From Eublepharis macularius (lineage: Eukaryota; Chordata; Lepidosauria; Squamata; Eublepharidae): 64,000 nt of DNA. The notes beneath the pieces were generated by a model, which was not told the origin of the DNA, ran no database searches, and was given only the letters and a program-made list of their open reading frames with translations. Where the stretch lies: positions 11,489,868 through 11,553,867 of the forward strand of contig NC_072791.1 of the NCBI RefSeq assembly GCF_028583425.1, in the 5' to 3' direction. Shown here one piece after another: positions 1-12,200 of this stretch (its first letter is position 1; each line of letters opens with the position of its first letter). Both the position numbers and the translations under genes were made by a program.

Positions 1-619
1 CCTTGTGGGCTATGGTCCTGATCTGAATCTGGATAGCGTGTACCTGGGAAGCACAAAACTCTCACACTGTACCTATTGACCCAACCCAAGGACATGCCCA
101 GAAAAACATGTATTGTGGACTTTTCACTCGATCATTTCCATGTCCTATCTGCTCATGTTGTCTTCCCCAAATGCATCCAGTTCCCATTTGCAGCTTAATA
201 GAATGATGGGATCACTCAAGACATGAGCCATCCAACAGCCAGCTCATGGTACTCTCCCACCCACCCCCAATACACACACACACAAAAAGGGAACATTTCC
301 ACCTTACATTGGACTCAGGGTTCCAGGTGCAATCGTATCCCTGTAGTTCCACAAGGCTGCTAATACTAGCCAGATTTATTTAGGAATATCAAGTTTGTTA
401 TAAGGCCACGTTCCCCTAAATGAAGACAACCAAAGGGGTCACAGTATATGTTACAAAGAAGAGATGATTGTGTTGGGCCCAGAGGGGGAAAAATGCAACC
501 AGAAACCAAAATAATCTATAACAGATTAGGTCGTTTAAAACTCATAAATCGTTGCACCTTTAAATTCTCACTGCTTAATGGTTGTTGTTGTTGCTGTTTT
601 TATCAAGAATATCAGGGTA

Positions 620-840
620 GCATATACAGTAAGGGACTGAGCTCTGAGACCCAGAATATTTCAGCTCAAATTCTGCCTCTGCTATGATCTATGTAGCAAG
701 TTTGAGGCATTGTTCTCTCCGATTCAGTTCCTCATCTGCAGTGCAATGATAAAAACATACTGCTGTCCTAGTTTGCAGGATTACAGAGATTTACACGTGC
801 AAAGTGCACTGAATGATCTAAAGCGCTATGCTGAATTTTC
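620..840 (+). repeat. MIR-like ancient SINE fragment
   Basis: The order of motifs resembles MIR: a head with ggactgagctctgagaccc, then cagttcctcatctgca, then aatgataaaaacatactgct, then gtgcactgaatgatctaaag. It is well diverged. A similar weak MIR-like core in the opposite sense lies near 1080-1180, and another trace (cctgtaaaacaggggaaag) near 2685-2710. Confidence 0.5.
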
Positions 841-1179
841 CCTTCAGGAAAAAGAGAGAAAACTTTTAATTGCCTTTCCAATCAGCGGACGAAGAGATCT
901 GTGTTAATCAAAAGCTGACACTCTTTAAGCAACAGACACTGCTCCTGCCATCAGCAACTCCTTTGTGTGTGTCCTGAAGCTTACTGGAGATTTTTTTTTT
1001 TTTGCTCCACCTGCCTCTGAACTAAGGTATAAGGAAAATAAACGCTTGAATTGAGCATCCTCTACTACATTCATCCAAGTTTTCTAGATCACAGCCAGGG
1101 GTTTTTATCTGATTGTACAGATGAGGAAAAGGAAACTCAATGTACAAATCTAGGCAACGGTGCCTGTTTGGCAACACAG

Positions 1180-2160
1180 GATATGATGAATTGTACGTTG
1201 GCTTAATTTGCAAACAGCAATGAATATGGCACAAGCTGCCTTCATTCCCAATGATTTTACCTCCTTTCAGCTTCACTCTGTAACGTTAACTCCAGTGATT
1301 CTATTGCTCTCAAATATGAACTCTCTGCAGTCCTGAAATAAGGAACGTGGCATTGTTAATACCATCTCTTTTCACATTCTCCCCAAACTCCACCCTTCCC
1401 AGGCACTGCCTCCAAAATCACCCAGCACGTTCCTAGGCGGTGTTCGGAACCCCAAAGCTAGGTCCGCAGGGAACCCCAACCCAACTCGTGACAGGCATAA
1501 CGTCTGGTTTGGACCTAAGGCTGGAAGCAGACATTGCTGTAGATGCAATCCCAGAAGTTCCAGCTGTCCTCCCCAACATCGAGCAGCTACAGAACCAAAC
1601 TGCACATTACGGGCCATTTTAGAGGAGGTTTTAGCTGTTTAAAAATCACTGCGAGGACCCAGATGGATTACTATGTTTTCACATTCTGGGATGAAAATAA
1701 TGAATCCCTCTGAGCAACTTCAGCCCACTGGCTGCTATGTTCCGGCAGGCTCCTGGAACTAGGTTTCCAGCGTCCAGGTTGGCTCAGCACCTCCAAAGCA
1801 CCTGGGGAGGGGAAACTGAAAAGGAGCTGTTCGTTTTCTCTCTCTCTCTCTCTCTCTGTGAGTGAGAGTTGGGGAGCTTCCTCTACACATACCCCCATTT
1901 GATCCAGCCCGCTATGAGGGTGTGGGGGTGCAGGAGAGGAAATGCCAGGTATCTGTAGTTTCCAACTTAGGTTAGAAATCTGTTTTGCTGTAATCCTTAG
2001 AACTTGAACCCTAATTCTGTAGTCTGTGTACCTTCAAGAGATGTTGTTAGTGAAATCAAACTTTGCGTTATTTAAGGAATAAAAAGACGGCATCGATTGT
2101 TACTCGCAAGCCTTGCCTTGCCCACATCACCAATCAACTGCTTGATGTTTCTCCTGGCAT
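1180..2160. other. No gene recognised
   Basis: Mixed-composition sequence with short ORFs on both strands and a (TC)n run. No domain, exon with good splice sites or named repeat was found. It is presumably CCDC175 intron. Confidence 0.4.
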
Positions 2161-2164
2161 CAGT

Positions 2165-2275
2165 TTTAAAGTTATTTGTTTTTAAATTATTATACCGGTC
2201 GTAATCCGCCCCGAGCCTGTTGATGCGGGGAGGGCGGAATATAAATTGAATTAAATAAAAAAATAAATTAAACCA
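2165..2275 (+). repeat. L2-like LINE 3' end
   Basis: It contains the shared tail cgtaatccgccccgagcctg, then gggcggaatataaattgaa and an (aaat)-rich end. The same tail closes the longer copy at 3600-4208. Confidence 0.65.
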
Positions 2276-3141
2276 GTGAGAGGGCATGACTCGGGAGGTG
2301 ATGGCAGCTACCAGAGAAGAAGGCCTCCAAAGCTCTTAAGGCTGAGTTTCCCTCAGGCAAAATAAATCCCCCCTAGAGTCCAGCAGGGGTTGAGTCTCTT
2401 TCATCTGCTCATCGGCTAGTCACAGGTGTAAAGGGAAAGAAACCCAAAGAGGGCTGAGGCAGGCTTGCTGCACACTCCAGTTCCATCGTGGTCCATATCC
2501 CTCCTCAGAATCCAGGCAAATGGAGGCTTTTTAAAATACACTGGGCAACTGACAGTTTGCTGTGGGTATCATGAATGAATACTTCAGCTGTTACAGGCGT
2601 CTCAGAGCCCAGCATTAGAATATACAACTGAACCAAACTGTAGCCATATGTGACAGAAAACCCATGTTATCTGGGTGTTTACTTTCTCTCCCTGTAAAAC
2701 AGGGGAAAGAAAATTTACATTTCCCTATAAATGAAGAATCACAAACTTGTGTTTTCAGCAGTCAGGCATGCCTCCATTTCCACTTCAAAGAAAGCCATTT
2801 CTCTGGGTTTTTTTTTTAATAACAAGAAGGAGCGTCTGTGAATTTCAGCTCATCTCTTGTGATAAATATTAAAGCAGTAGCCATATGAATCTCTTTTTAA
2901 GCATGGTATTATTTTTTAATGAAGATGCAGACTAAGAGAAATTGAGATTTTTTTTTAAAAAAAGAAAGATAAACAGGTTCAAAGATGGTCTTTTGGGTTT
3001 TTTTCCCTCACAGCAAGCTTTCCAGATGCATCATGCTCTTCCACTGTCCAATTTCTCACTCTCACTACCTTCATTAAAGAAACTCTTCAGCAAGGTCTTT
3101 TTGCAATGCTACAGCAATCAAAACGTAACCTACTCCAATAC

Positions 3142-3244
3142 ATCTTGCATATTTTCCTCCTCCTCTCCCAAACTTTGTATTTCCACCAAGCGCTTTGTCA
3201 CGCGGTCGAGTTTTTCAGTGACTTCATTAGATAATCTTTCAAAT
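3142..3244 (-). CDS. CCDC175: CCDC175 exon 10 (3' border uncertain)
   Basis: The acceptor ttgatag is followed by one base completing the Gln codon, then [20 protein letters not shown] and [15 protein letters not shown] place the donor at gtattg (3136-3141), giving 103 bases in phase. Without splicing, the frame reaches a TAG about four codons later at 3129-3131. Given the length of mammalian CCDC175, splicing onward past position 1 is more likely than a terminal exon. Confidence 0.66.
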
Positions 3245-6200
3245 CTATCAAGAGGGGGAGAAATAGGAATTCAACACTTTATCATGTAAAAGGAACCCAT
3301 ATCCTTAAAAAAAATTAATCTGTGCTCAGCTCCCAAACCCAATTGCTAGAATTTCAGTTTGCTTATATAAGGAAATGGTTCTTCTGAACACCACTTCTAA
3401 TGGCAAAAAACTCCACTACATCCTACAGGTTTCAAAAAGATCTTCTTTCTATATATGGTAGATGCTCAGCTGATAAATATTCTCATATCTGAGTGCCACA
3501 AAGAACAATTCTGCTCAAGTCCCAAAGAATGGTTCTGGCATCTACCTGATTGGTGGCCACAGAAAACAGATTAAAAGCTATGTATGTTTAGTAAGATCAG
3601 TCTATATACAGCTGGTACAAAATGCAGCGGTGCATGTTATTACGAAAGTGCCAAATAAAGTGCACATAACACCGATCCTACGCGAGCTCCATTGGTTGCC
3701 AGTGGAGTACCGGATCAGATTCCAGGTTCTGGTATTGACCTATAAGGCCCTGTGCAGACTGGGACCAGCGTATCTACGGGACTGTCTCTCCCCATATATT
3801 CCCCGGAGGACACTCGGATCAGGGGACAAACAGCTGTTGGTGGTCCCTGGCCCCGAGGAGGCCCGCCTAGCCTCAATTAGAGCCAGGGCCTTTTCGGTCC
3901 TGGCTCCCAGCTGGTGGAACGCTTTGTCTGCTATCCTTCCGCCGGGCCTGCAAGACAGAGTTGTTCCGCCAGGCATATGGCTGAGGCTGAGCCTCCGCCG
4001 GCCTGAAAAAAGGGGTGTATAAAATCTTAACCCTCCCTGTGAAGGCTGTCCACCATCCTGTTTTAAACGTGTATTAATAGAAATACACTTCTGTTTTAAT
4101 GTAGATGAATTTTTATTGTATTTTAATATGTTGTTATCCGCCCTGAGCCCACTCACGGGGAGGACAGAATAGACATTTGAAATAAAATAAAATAAATAAA
4201 TAAATAAAATATGTAGACATACAAGCTGTTTCTAATTGCCATCATGGGAGAAGAGAAGGGAACATGTTTTGCTTCAGAAGTGCTTCCTTGGCACATGATT
4301 GGATAAAGTAGTGTAGATGTTATAATGGTGCAGAGATGCCCCTTGTTATTTCATGTAAATTGGATGCCCAGGGTAGATTTTCATGGATCCCACCAAGAGG
4401 ATCAGGGGGTTCCAATAATTTTTTTCCCCCTTTAACATCTGGCACATTTCCTTTGTCTCTCGCCCCCTCAAACTTTGAAGAATTATGGTATGATGAGGTG
4501 CTGACTCTCTCTGTTACAAACATATTCTTATTTATTCTTATTTATTTTTTATAGTCTGCCTTAATCAATGAGACCCAAGGCAGATTACACAGTGCAAATG
4601 AATACAATATAATCAAAAGCTAGGGCATTTACTGAGCAAAATACAGTATGGGCATTCAAAATACAATTAGGGCAATCAATAACCAATTACAATAGGGTAT
4701 GGTAGCAGAAATTTACAAACAAGCATAAAGCTGAAGCACAGATATGAACCCTTTCTGAAACAAAGAGTGACTAATCAACATGACATCCTTTAGCAGTGTG
4801 GAAACTATCCAGTAGCAGCCTATCAACATCAGCAGACAGAACCCAATAGCATAGTCTATAGTTCCTGCCCCTTACCAAGGCATCTATCTGAGCTATTTCT
4901 TATGACACAGCCTTATAATCTGAGTAATAACAACAACAACAACAACATTCAATTTATATACTGCCCTTCAGGCCAACTAAATGCCCATTCAGAACAGTTT
5001 ACAAAGTATGTCATTATTATCCCCACCACAACAAACACCCTGTGAGGTGGGTGGGGCTGAGAGAGCTCCAGAGAACTGTGAGTCTGTGACTAGCCCAAGG
5101 TCACCCAGCTGGCTTCAAGTGAAGGAGTGGGGAATCAAACCCAGTTCTCCAGGTTAGAGTCCCGCACTCTTAACCACTACACCAAACTGGCTCCCTCCTG
5201 AAAGTAGAAAGCCCTCCTGAATAAGATTTTCTTCTGTTTTATAGAAATGTTGCTTGGATCACAGTCAAGCTGGGGCAAATGTTGTTAATCTTTAAGGCAC
5301 CATAGATTCCTGTTTGCCCTGACCTGGATAGCCCAGGTGACCCTGATCGCATCTGATCTTAGAAGCTAAGCAGGGTCGGCCTTGGTTAGTAATTTAATGG
5401 GAGACTTCCAACAAAGACCAGGGTTGCAGAGACAGACAATGGCAAGCCACCTCTGATACTCTCGTGCCATGAAAACCCCACCAGGGATTGCCGTAAGTCA
5501 GGAGTCCAGTAGCACCTTTAAGACTAATCAACTTTATTGTAGAATAAGCTTTCGAGAACCACAGTACTCTTCGTCAGATGCGAGAGAACTGTGGTACTCG
5601 AAAGCTTATGCTACAATAAAGTTGGTTAGTCTTAAAGGTGCTCCTGGACTCTTTACTGTTTTGCAACAACAGACTAACAGCCGGGCTAACTCCTCTGGAT
5701 CTATGGTCGTAAGTCAGCTCTGACTGGAGGGCACTCTTCACCACCAGTCTCGTTTAATCACTTTGAAACCAAGGACACTTCCATACAGGGATTTTTACCC
5801 AGGTGAAACACAGAATGCCTCTTCTTTACTGGGGAGCTTACATATGTCACTGTGCTCTTTCCGAGCATGGCTCCCAATGATTTCCCCTTTTCCAGCTGGA
5901 GCACAGAAAAATATTCTTTGCTCCAATTTAAAAGGGAAAGGGCGTGCCAGCTGCAGGTGGAGTCTCCACGTAGAAGCTCTGCCCACAGCCAGCCCATGGA
6001 GGGGGCGGAGCTTAGCACCATCTTCAAGATGACAGCTCTAAGTTCTGACATGCCGCCCCCCCCCCCGCCCTTTTACAGAGCGTTTCTTTCTTTTAACAAA
6101 TGAGCTACAGCTCAGCTGTTGAGGGGAGGGGAGATTACCAAACCATGGCAGGGGGATTTTCATCAAGCAAGTGTTTTTGCCCCCAAAAGGATGGGGAACG

Positions 6201-9200
6201 AGAGGGTGGGGAAACGGAGCAGTGTGGGGACAGGGCCTGTGGATGCTGTCGCTGCATACCTCCATTTGGCTTGCTGCTGACGTTTTTAGGACACTCGCTA
6301 CTTCCAAGTAGCAAGTGTCCTAAATATATTAATTCCATAAGGAATTTCCTGACATGACCTGCATAGGCAGGTACTTTTAATATCCTCAATCCCTGGCTTT
6401 AGATTGACAACATACAGTGCAATGTAACTTCTTGAACTCCATGATAGATTTTCTTCTGTTCCACATTGTAGTTTAGACCATGGGCTTTACTTCACAAGCA
6501 TCACAATACGACAACACTGTAATTTTTGTAGCATTAAACTGAGGGCAAAATTGAAATGTTAACATACTGTTTTGCAAACTGGTCTCTTCGTTCACTAAAG
6601 CGTCTTTCTTCCTCGAACATCGACTCATACTGGGCCCTGAGAAGACTGTTTTCATTTCTGAGCTTTTTCTGGGATTTCATAGCACTTTCCAGCTGCTCCT
6701 CAACCTAGAAACAAAGAACAGCGTGGATAATTTAAATAGACAGCATAGGTCCCACCCACCCCCACCAGCTGCAATCTTGCTTTTGGAGACCAGAGGAGAG
6801 ACTGGGACTAATGAGGAGAAATGAGATTCTTGCCAAACAAGCTACAGTGTCCTGGGCCGTTTCCACATGGCTTACCTTTGCTCAGAATGACCCGGAACAT
6901 CGCGCAAAAAACGCGGAAGATCGCGTTTTCTCACGCGAGTTAACACGATCTTCCGCAGTTTTTGTGCAATGTTCCGGGTTGTTCCGAGCAAAGGTAAGCC
7001 GTGTGGAAACGGCCCTGCAGTCCCAGATACTGTGATTGTGTACTGCTGGATGGAAGGGAGCCACATTCTTCATTTATCTTTCTTTTTGGTTTTTCATATT
7101 TTCAAAGCCTGTTTGTGTTACGACTCTTGGACTTTTTACCTCTGTCAGCTGCTTAAGCAGAGCCTCTTTTGACTCATTAAACTGTGCATCCATGCCAACT
7201 ACGCTGTTTTGAAGATCCACTCTAAAAAACAAAACGAAGAAATTACGGTTCGTTTTTGTAATCAAAGACATGAGACAGAATCCATTGGATGTTACCAGGC
7301 TGTGATATTTGTAGGTTCCCAGTAAGCATTAATTGTAGTCTTTTAAAAACATTTAATTATCAGCACTGTGGAAATACAGACTTTAAAAAACCCATTCATG
7401 GCTGAACAGACATAAAAATGACAGTGAAGCTGAGTGACCAAAGACAGGGAACTCAAAAGATTTTGCTTCAGTATGCAATTTATAAGACGACTAGGAGGAA
7501 ACACAGTAAAGGTTTATAAAATCATGGTATGGAGAGATGTGGGCTTTGACCCTTGGAACATGTTCCATGCGTGCCACAGAGTGTGCTCTTCTTCTGCTAA
7601 CTTTCTTTTGCACAAGGGCCCACTGAAAGCCACTGATCTTGTACAAATGGAAGTTTTAGCAGAAGCGTGCTCCACAGCAGAGGTTATCTAATAAGCACAG
7701 AACTTGATCATAGGATCCAAACCAGAATATTGTTTTTGTACCTCTCATAATTCAGAAGCAATGATCAGTACACTGAACTGAATGGAACCTGGGGATATTT
7801 AATATCAGTCTTATGAAAACGTAATCGGGAAGCAGATCTTCCTTACTTCTTTTGGAGGATCTTCTGTTTTTCAGCTTTTTTCTTCTCCAATTCCTTTAGT
7901 AAACGTTTGATAGTCTCAAAAAGCTTGGCCAGCTCTTCCCTCCCAGTAACAATGGCCTATTAAAATGTAAACGCAAAACAAAAGCCACAGCTTTATGACT
8001 AAGGTGACAAGTGTACATAAAGCTCCTGTTAAAGAATCAAAAGAAACAGACGAATAGCCCTTCTGGTGCAGTATTCTTCTTCCCTCTGTGGCTGTCCAGA
8101 AGCCTTGGAAGGCCCTCAATGGGGGATGCAGAGGTCAAAGCCTCCTCCTTTTTATTTTAAAATATTTGTATCAAACCCCGGCCATCCAGAACTCCCCACT
8201 GTCGCAGGACATACGGCATGTGCCAACAAAGATAGTTCCACATCATCTAAGGAATGCCTCCTCTTCTATCACATCAGCTGTTGAAACAGAATTATGAAGG
8301 ACACAGATCGGCAATTGTCTCCAGCTTCAGTGCAATCCCTGTAGGCACAATCCGTTTATATGGATTCTATCCTCATGTTAACAGCCAGGAAAAAAACAGA
8401 AAAAGTTGGGGTGGGGGGATTTTTGTAGACTTTTCATTTTTCCAACAAAAATGGGGAAATTTGGGGGGACCGTAGGAGAAAAAAACTTGAGATATTTCTG
8501 TCCAAATAATGTACTTCCTTTTGTTTACTACAGGACTTGTTTTCTAACTTCAACTTTTACCTCTCAATTAGCAAAAAATAAAGATATATGTGCTGTGCTA
8601 GTGTAGGATGCAACAGTTTTCAATTCTATCTTAAATGTTGGGCATACTTCCAATTTTTCCTATAAAAATGAAGATATGCAAATAATATAAATAATGTAAA
8701 TTTGGATAGGAGCTCAGATTGACAGAGGTTACTGAAATGTTGTTTATTTTAAGTCTTAAACTTTCTGAAATGGAAATATACATTATTTAATTTGATTAGT
8801 TTAGTATAGTTAGCATAGTTTGGTGCATTGTAGAACAGTATTATCAGAATTGACATGTACAGATCATGGTGTGTTCCAGGGCTTTTTTTTTCTGCCGGAA
8901 CGTGGTGGAACGGAGTTCCGGCACCTCTTGAAAATGGTCACATGGCTGGTGGAGCTAGCAGCACGGAGGGCAATCTAAACTCCCCTCTGTATGGAGATCA
9001 GGGGGCAGGGCCACCAGCCATGTGACAATTTTCACCGAGAGCGATTTAAACTTTAAAAAACTCCCCCTTTGTTCTTGCTGACCCAAAGTGACATCATTGT
9101 GTGGTCCTGGGAGCATGCACGGACTTTGCGCTTGCACATGTGGTACCAGGGGCACTACCTCCTGCTAAGAGTTGCCCCCTGTGCTGAAACCAACTGAGCT

Positions 9201-12200
9201 CCACCACCACTTTTCCCAGAAAAAAAAAGCCCTGGTGTGTTCTATGCTATTGGTTTGGAAGTAGGAGTGGTACAGCAGCAAATATTGTTAAATACTTTAT
9301 AATAATATTTTTGGTGTTTGGTTTAACAGCAAGACATAGTGGAAGAGAGAGGAAATGACTCTGAGAACAGTTGTGGGCTTGAACATGATATTCAAATGAT
9401 GTATGGTGATTGTGCTCTAGATAATCTGTGTAAAGGGTATCCCAATCTTCCCTTAGTGTAATGGGTATTTCTGTTTATACTTTTTTTTTCCTGTATCCCT
9501 TCTGTTGTCTAGAAGATAAAAATAAAAAAAGATGTTATACTTTTAAATTCCCAAAATATGCCAAATAGTACAATTTTATATGCTAAGTTCTAAATGATGT
9601 ATCGCATCTTGTTAAATCAGTAAAATTAGGTTTGATAGGAGATCAAGCATTGCATATATTTCAATTTTCCACCCAAATTCAATTTTTTTCTGGGGGGAAA
9701 AGAGGGAGGAGGGTTTTTTTTTCCTATGGCTTCCACATTTCTAGATACTTCACATCTCTATCAGCACCATCAGTTATTCACATAAGATTACCTTACTGAG
9801 AAAACTACAATCCATTGACAGCTTCCCAGGAAACGTTATCCTGACTGCCATAAGAGTCTCCGTATACTAAAGTTCCACACACAGATGGACTACAAGTCAT
9901 CAGAAGCAATATCCTTGATGGCGCCTCTGCAGCCCTTGCTACCAGGCTTTGCCCTTTTGTCCCCACCCACGACGACTTCAGATATGAACCTGTCTGACCT
10001 CTGCAGTTCTCATGCAAAGCCCTGCTTCAGACGCCGCTGCCTTCTGAGATTAGGTACATGGCAACCCAAGAGAGGGCCTTCTCAGTCATGGCCCCATAAC
10101 TCTGCAACTCCCTCCCCAGGGAGACTCGCCTGTCCCCTTCTGTTGCCTTTTCCCACCAACTTACTTGTTTTCTCACATCCCCTCAGTGATGCTTCCTTCC
10201 TGCCCAATGTTTTAACTGCTGAATGTTTTCATATGCATATTATCTCTGCTTTTGTTTTAATGATGTTTTTGTTAGTTTTAATGGTTTTTAAGATGTGATT
10301 TTTATTATGTAGGTCTTAATTTGTTAGTCTTCTTGGTAGCCCTGATGAGGGCAGAAAGGCAGGGTATAGATTTCGTATATAAAATGAATAAATAAAAAAA
10401 ATAGCGAATTACAAAACAAGACACTGTAGTGAGTGCAGGAAAAAACATATGATAAACAGTGGAGTAGACTACAGCCCTGTTCCTCTTCTAAAGCAGGGTC
10501 CTCCAGGATCCCTGCATTCTGCTACAGATCTAATTCCTTTTATAAAAATGTCTCCTTGAACAATTCTGTTTTACATAGTTTGAGGGATGACAGAAGTACG
10601 AGAGCGCCTTCCTGGATTCCTCAGGCAGACAATTCCACAAGGTGGGGGCCACAACTGAGAATGCACGTGTACAGGCAGCTACAAATCTTACCCATTCCCA
10701 TGGTGGCAACTTCAGAAAGTTTTACTTATTAAAGCAAAGATCTGAATTAAACACATAGGGGTTCATTACTCGGAGACAGAATATCTCTGACCTTATTCCT
10801 TTCTGCAACTTCTTCCTCAAAAGCTTGCAATATAATCAACGATGCTTCGTAATCCAGCCTCTTTTTGGCTGTCTCAAGTTTTTTGGCCTTCAGTTTGCTT
10901 TGGAGCTCTGCAATCTACAAACACAAACAACATGGATTCAGACAAAACCTCCATGCAGCTGTCTTGTTTAAGCCTTTGTATTTTTCCACTTTGGCTTCCA
11001 ACTTAATTTTAGTGCCTCTCTCTGAAATCTCTGTGGCTTGAGGGTTATGTACCACTTCACCTGCTAGTCCACATGGATAGAAAGTTTGGGAATCCCCTCT
11101 TTTATTGTTTTGCTTATTAAAATATTTCTACTCTGTCCTTCCACGAAGGCTTAAATCAGCTTTTTAAAAGTACGCAAGAGTCCTTAACAGCAGCAGAATG
11201 AAACAGCCACTGCTGGGGCTCTGTTCGCTTTTGCGGATCCTAGTCGGATGACAGCTATTCCTGTTTCCATCCGAAATCCAGGCCAAAACATTTGTGCACC
11301 CTTGATTAAGAACAATGCCTTCACTGCAATTTATTTATTTATTTATTTAGAAAATGTTTGTGCTGCCGCTTCAGGAACCTGCCCAACAGAGCATAAAAAT
11401 TATACAAATGCAAACTGCCCAAGGGAGTATAAAAATTATACAAATGCAACATTAAAATATATTAATTAAAATCCCACATATTCTTTTAAAAAAGCCCAGC
11501 TTCAAAACACAGACAGTTAAAAAAAAGGCCACTGGCAGCTTAAAATTATTACCAGTTTGCACACTAAAATAGTAATAAAAGATCAACCCCTTTTTTAAAA
11601 GCCTGGTGAACAGAAACATTTTGGCCTGGCGCCTAAGAGAAAGCAACATAGGTGCCAAGCAAAGCTCCAGGAGGAGGGAATTCCATAAGCAGGTTGCTGC
11701 TACTGAAAAAAGCCTGTCTCTGGTTGCCACCTGTCTCACCTGAGAAGACAGGAGCACAGAGAGCAGGGCTTGTGAGGCAGATCTTAACTGGCAGGCTGGA
11801 CTGTATGAGAGGAGACAGTCCTTTAAGCACACTGATCCCAAGCCATTTATGGATTAAAGGTACGAGCCAGCATTTTGAATTGTGCCCAGAAACAAACGGG
11901 CTGCTAGTGCAGATCTTTACAGCGTTGGGGGTGATACGGTCCCTGCATCCCACCCATAACAGCCTAGCTGCTGCATTTTGGACGAGCCAAAGTTTCCAGA
12001 TTGCTTTCAAAGGCAGCCCCACATAAAGGGCATCACAGTAATCTAAGCTAGATGTAATCAGAGAATGGAGCACCATGGCCAGATTATTTTTTTAAAGGAA
12101 AGGTGGATAATGAGTGTAAAGGCTTTTTAGTTCAGTAACAGAGCAGGTACTTTCTGCATATGAGTCCCTTTGATTCCTGGCATCTCCCATCAAGGTTATC

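Noticed and set aside
5315-5500. 5S rRNA-like sequences as possible 5S genes (also 18386, 36776, 51047, 62799)
   Set aside because: They are partial, diverged and joined to a conserved SINE body.
11652-12026. 124 codon plus-strand ORF
   Set aside because: It is the antisense shadow of an L2-like LINE fragment.
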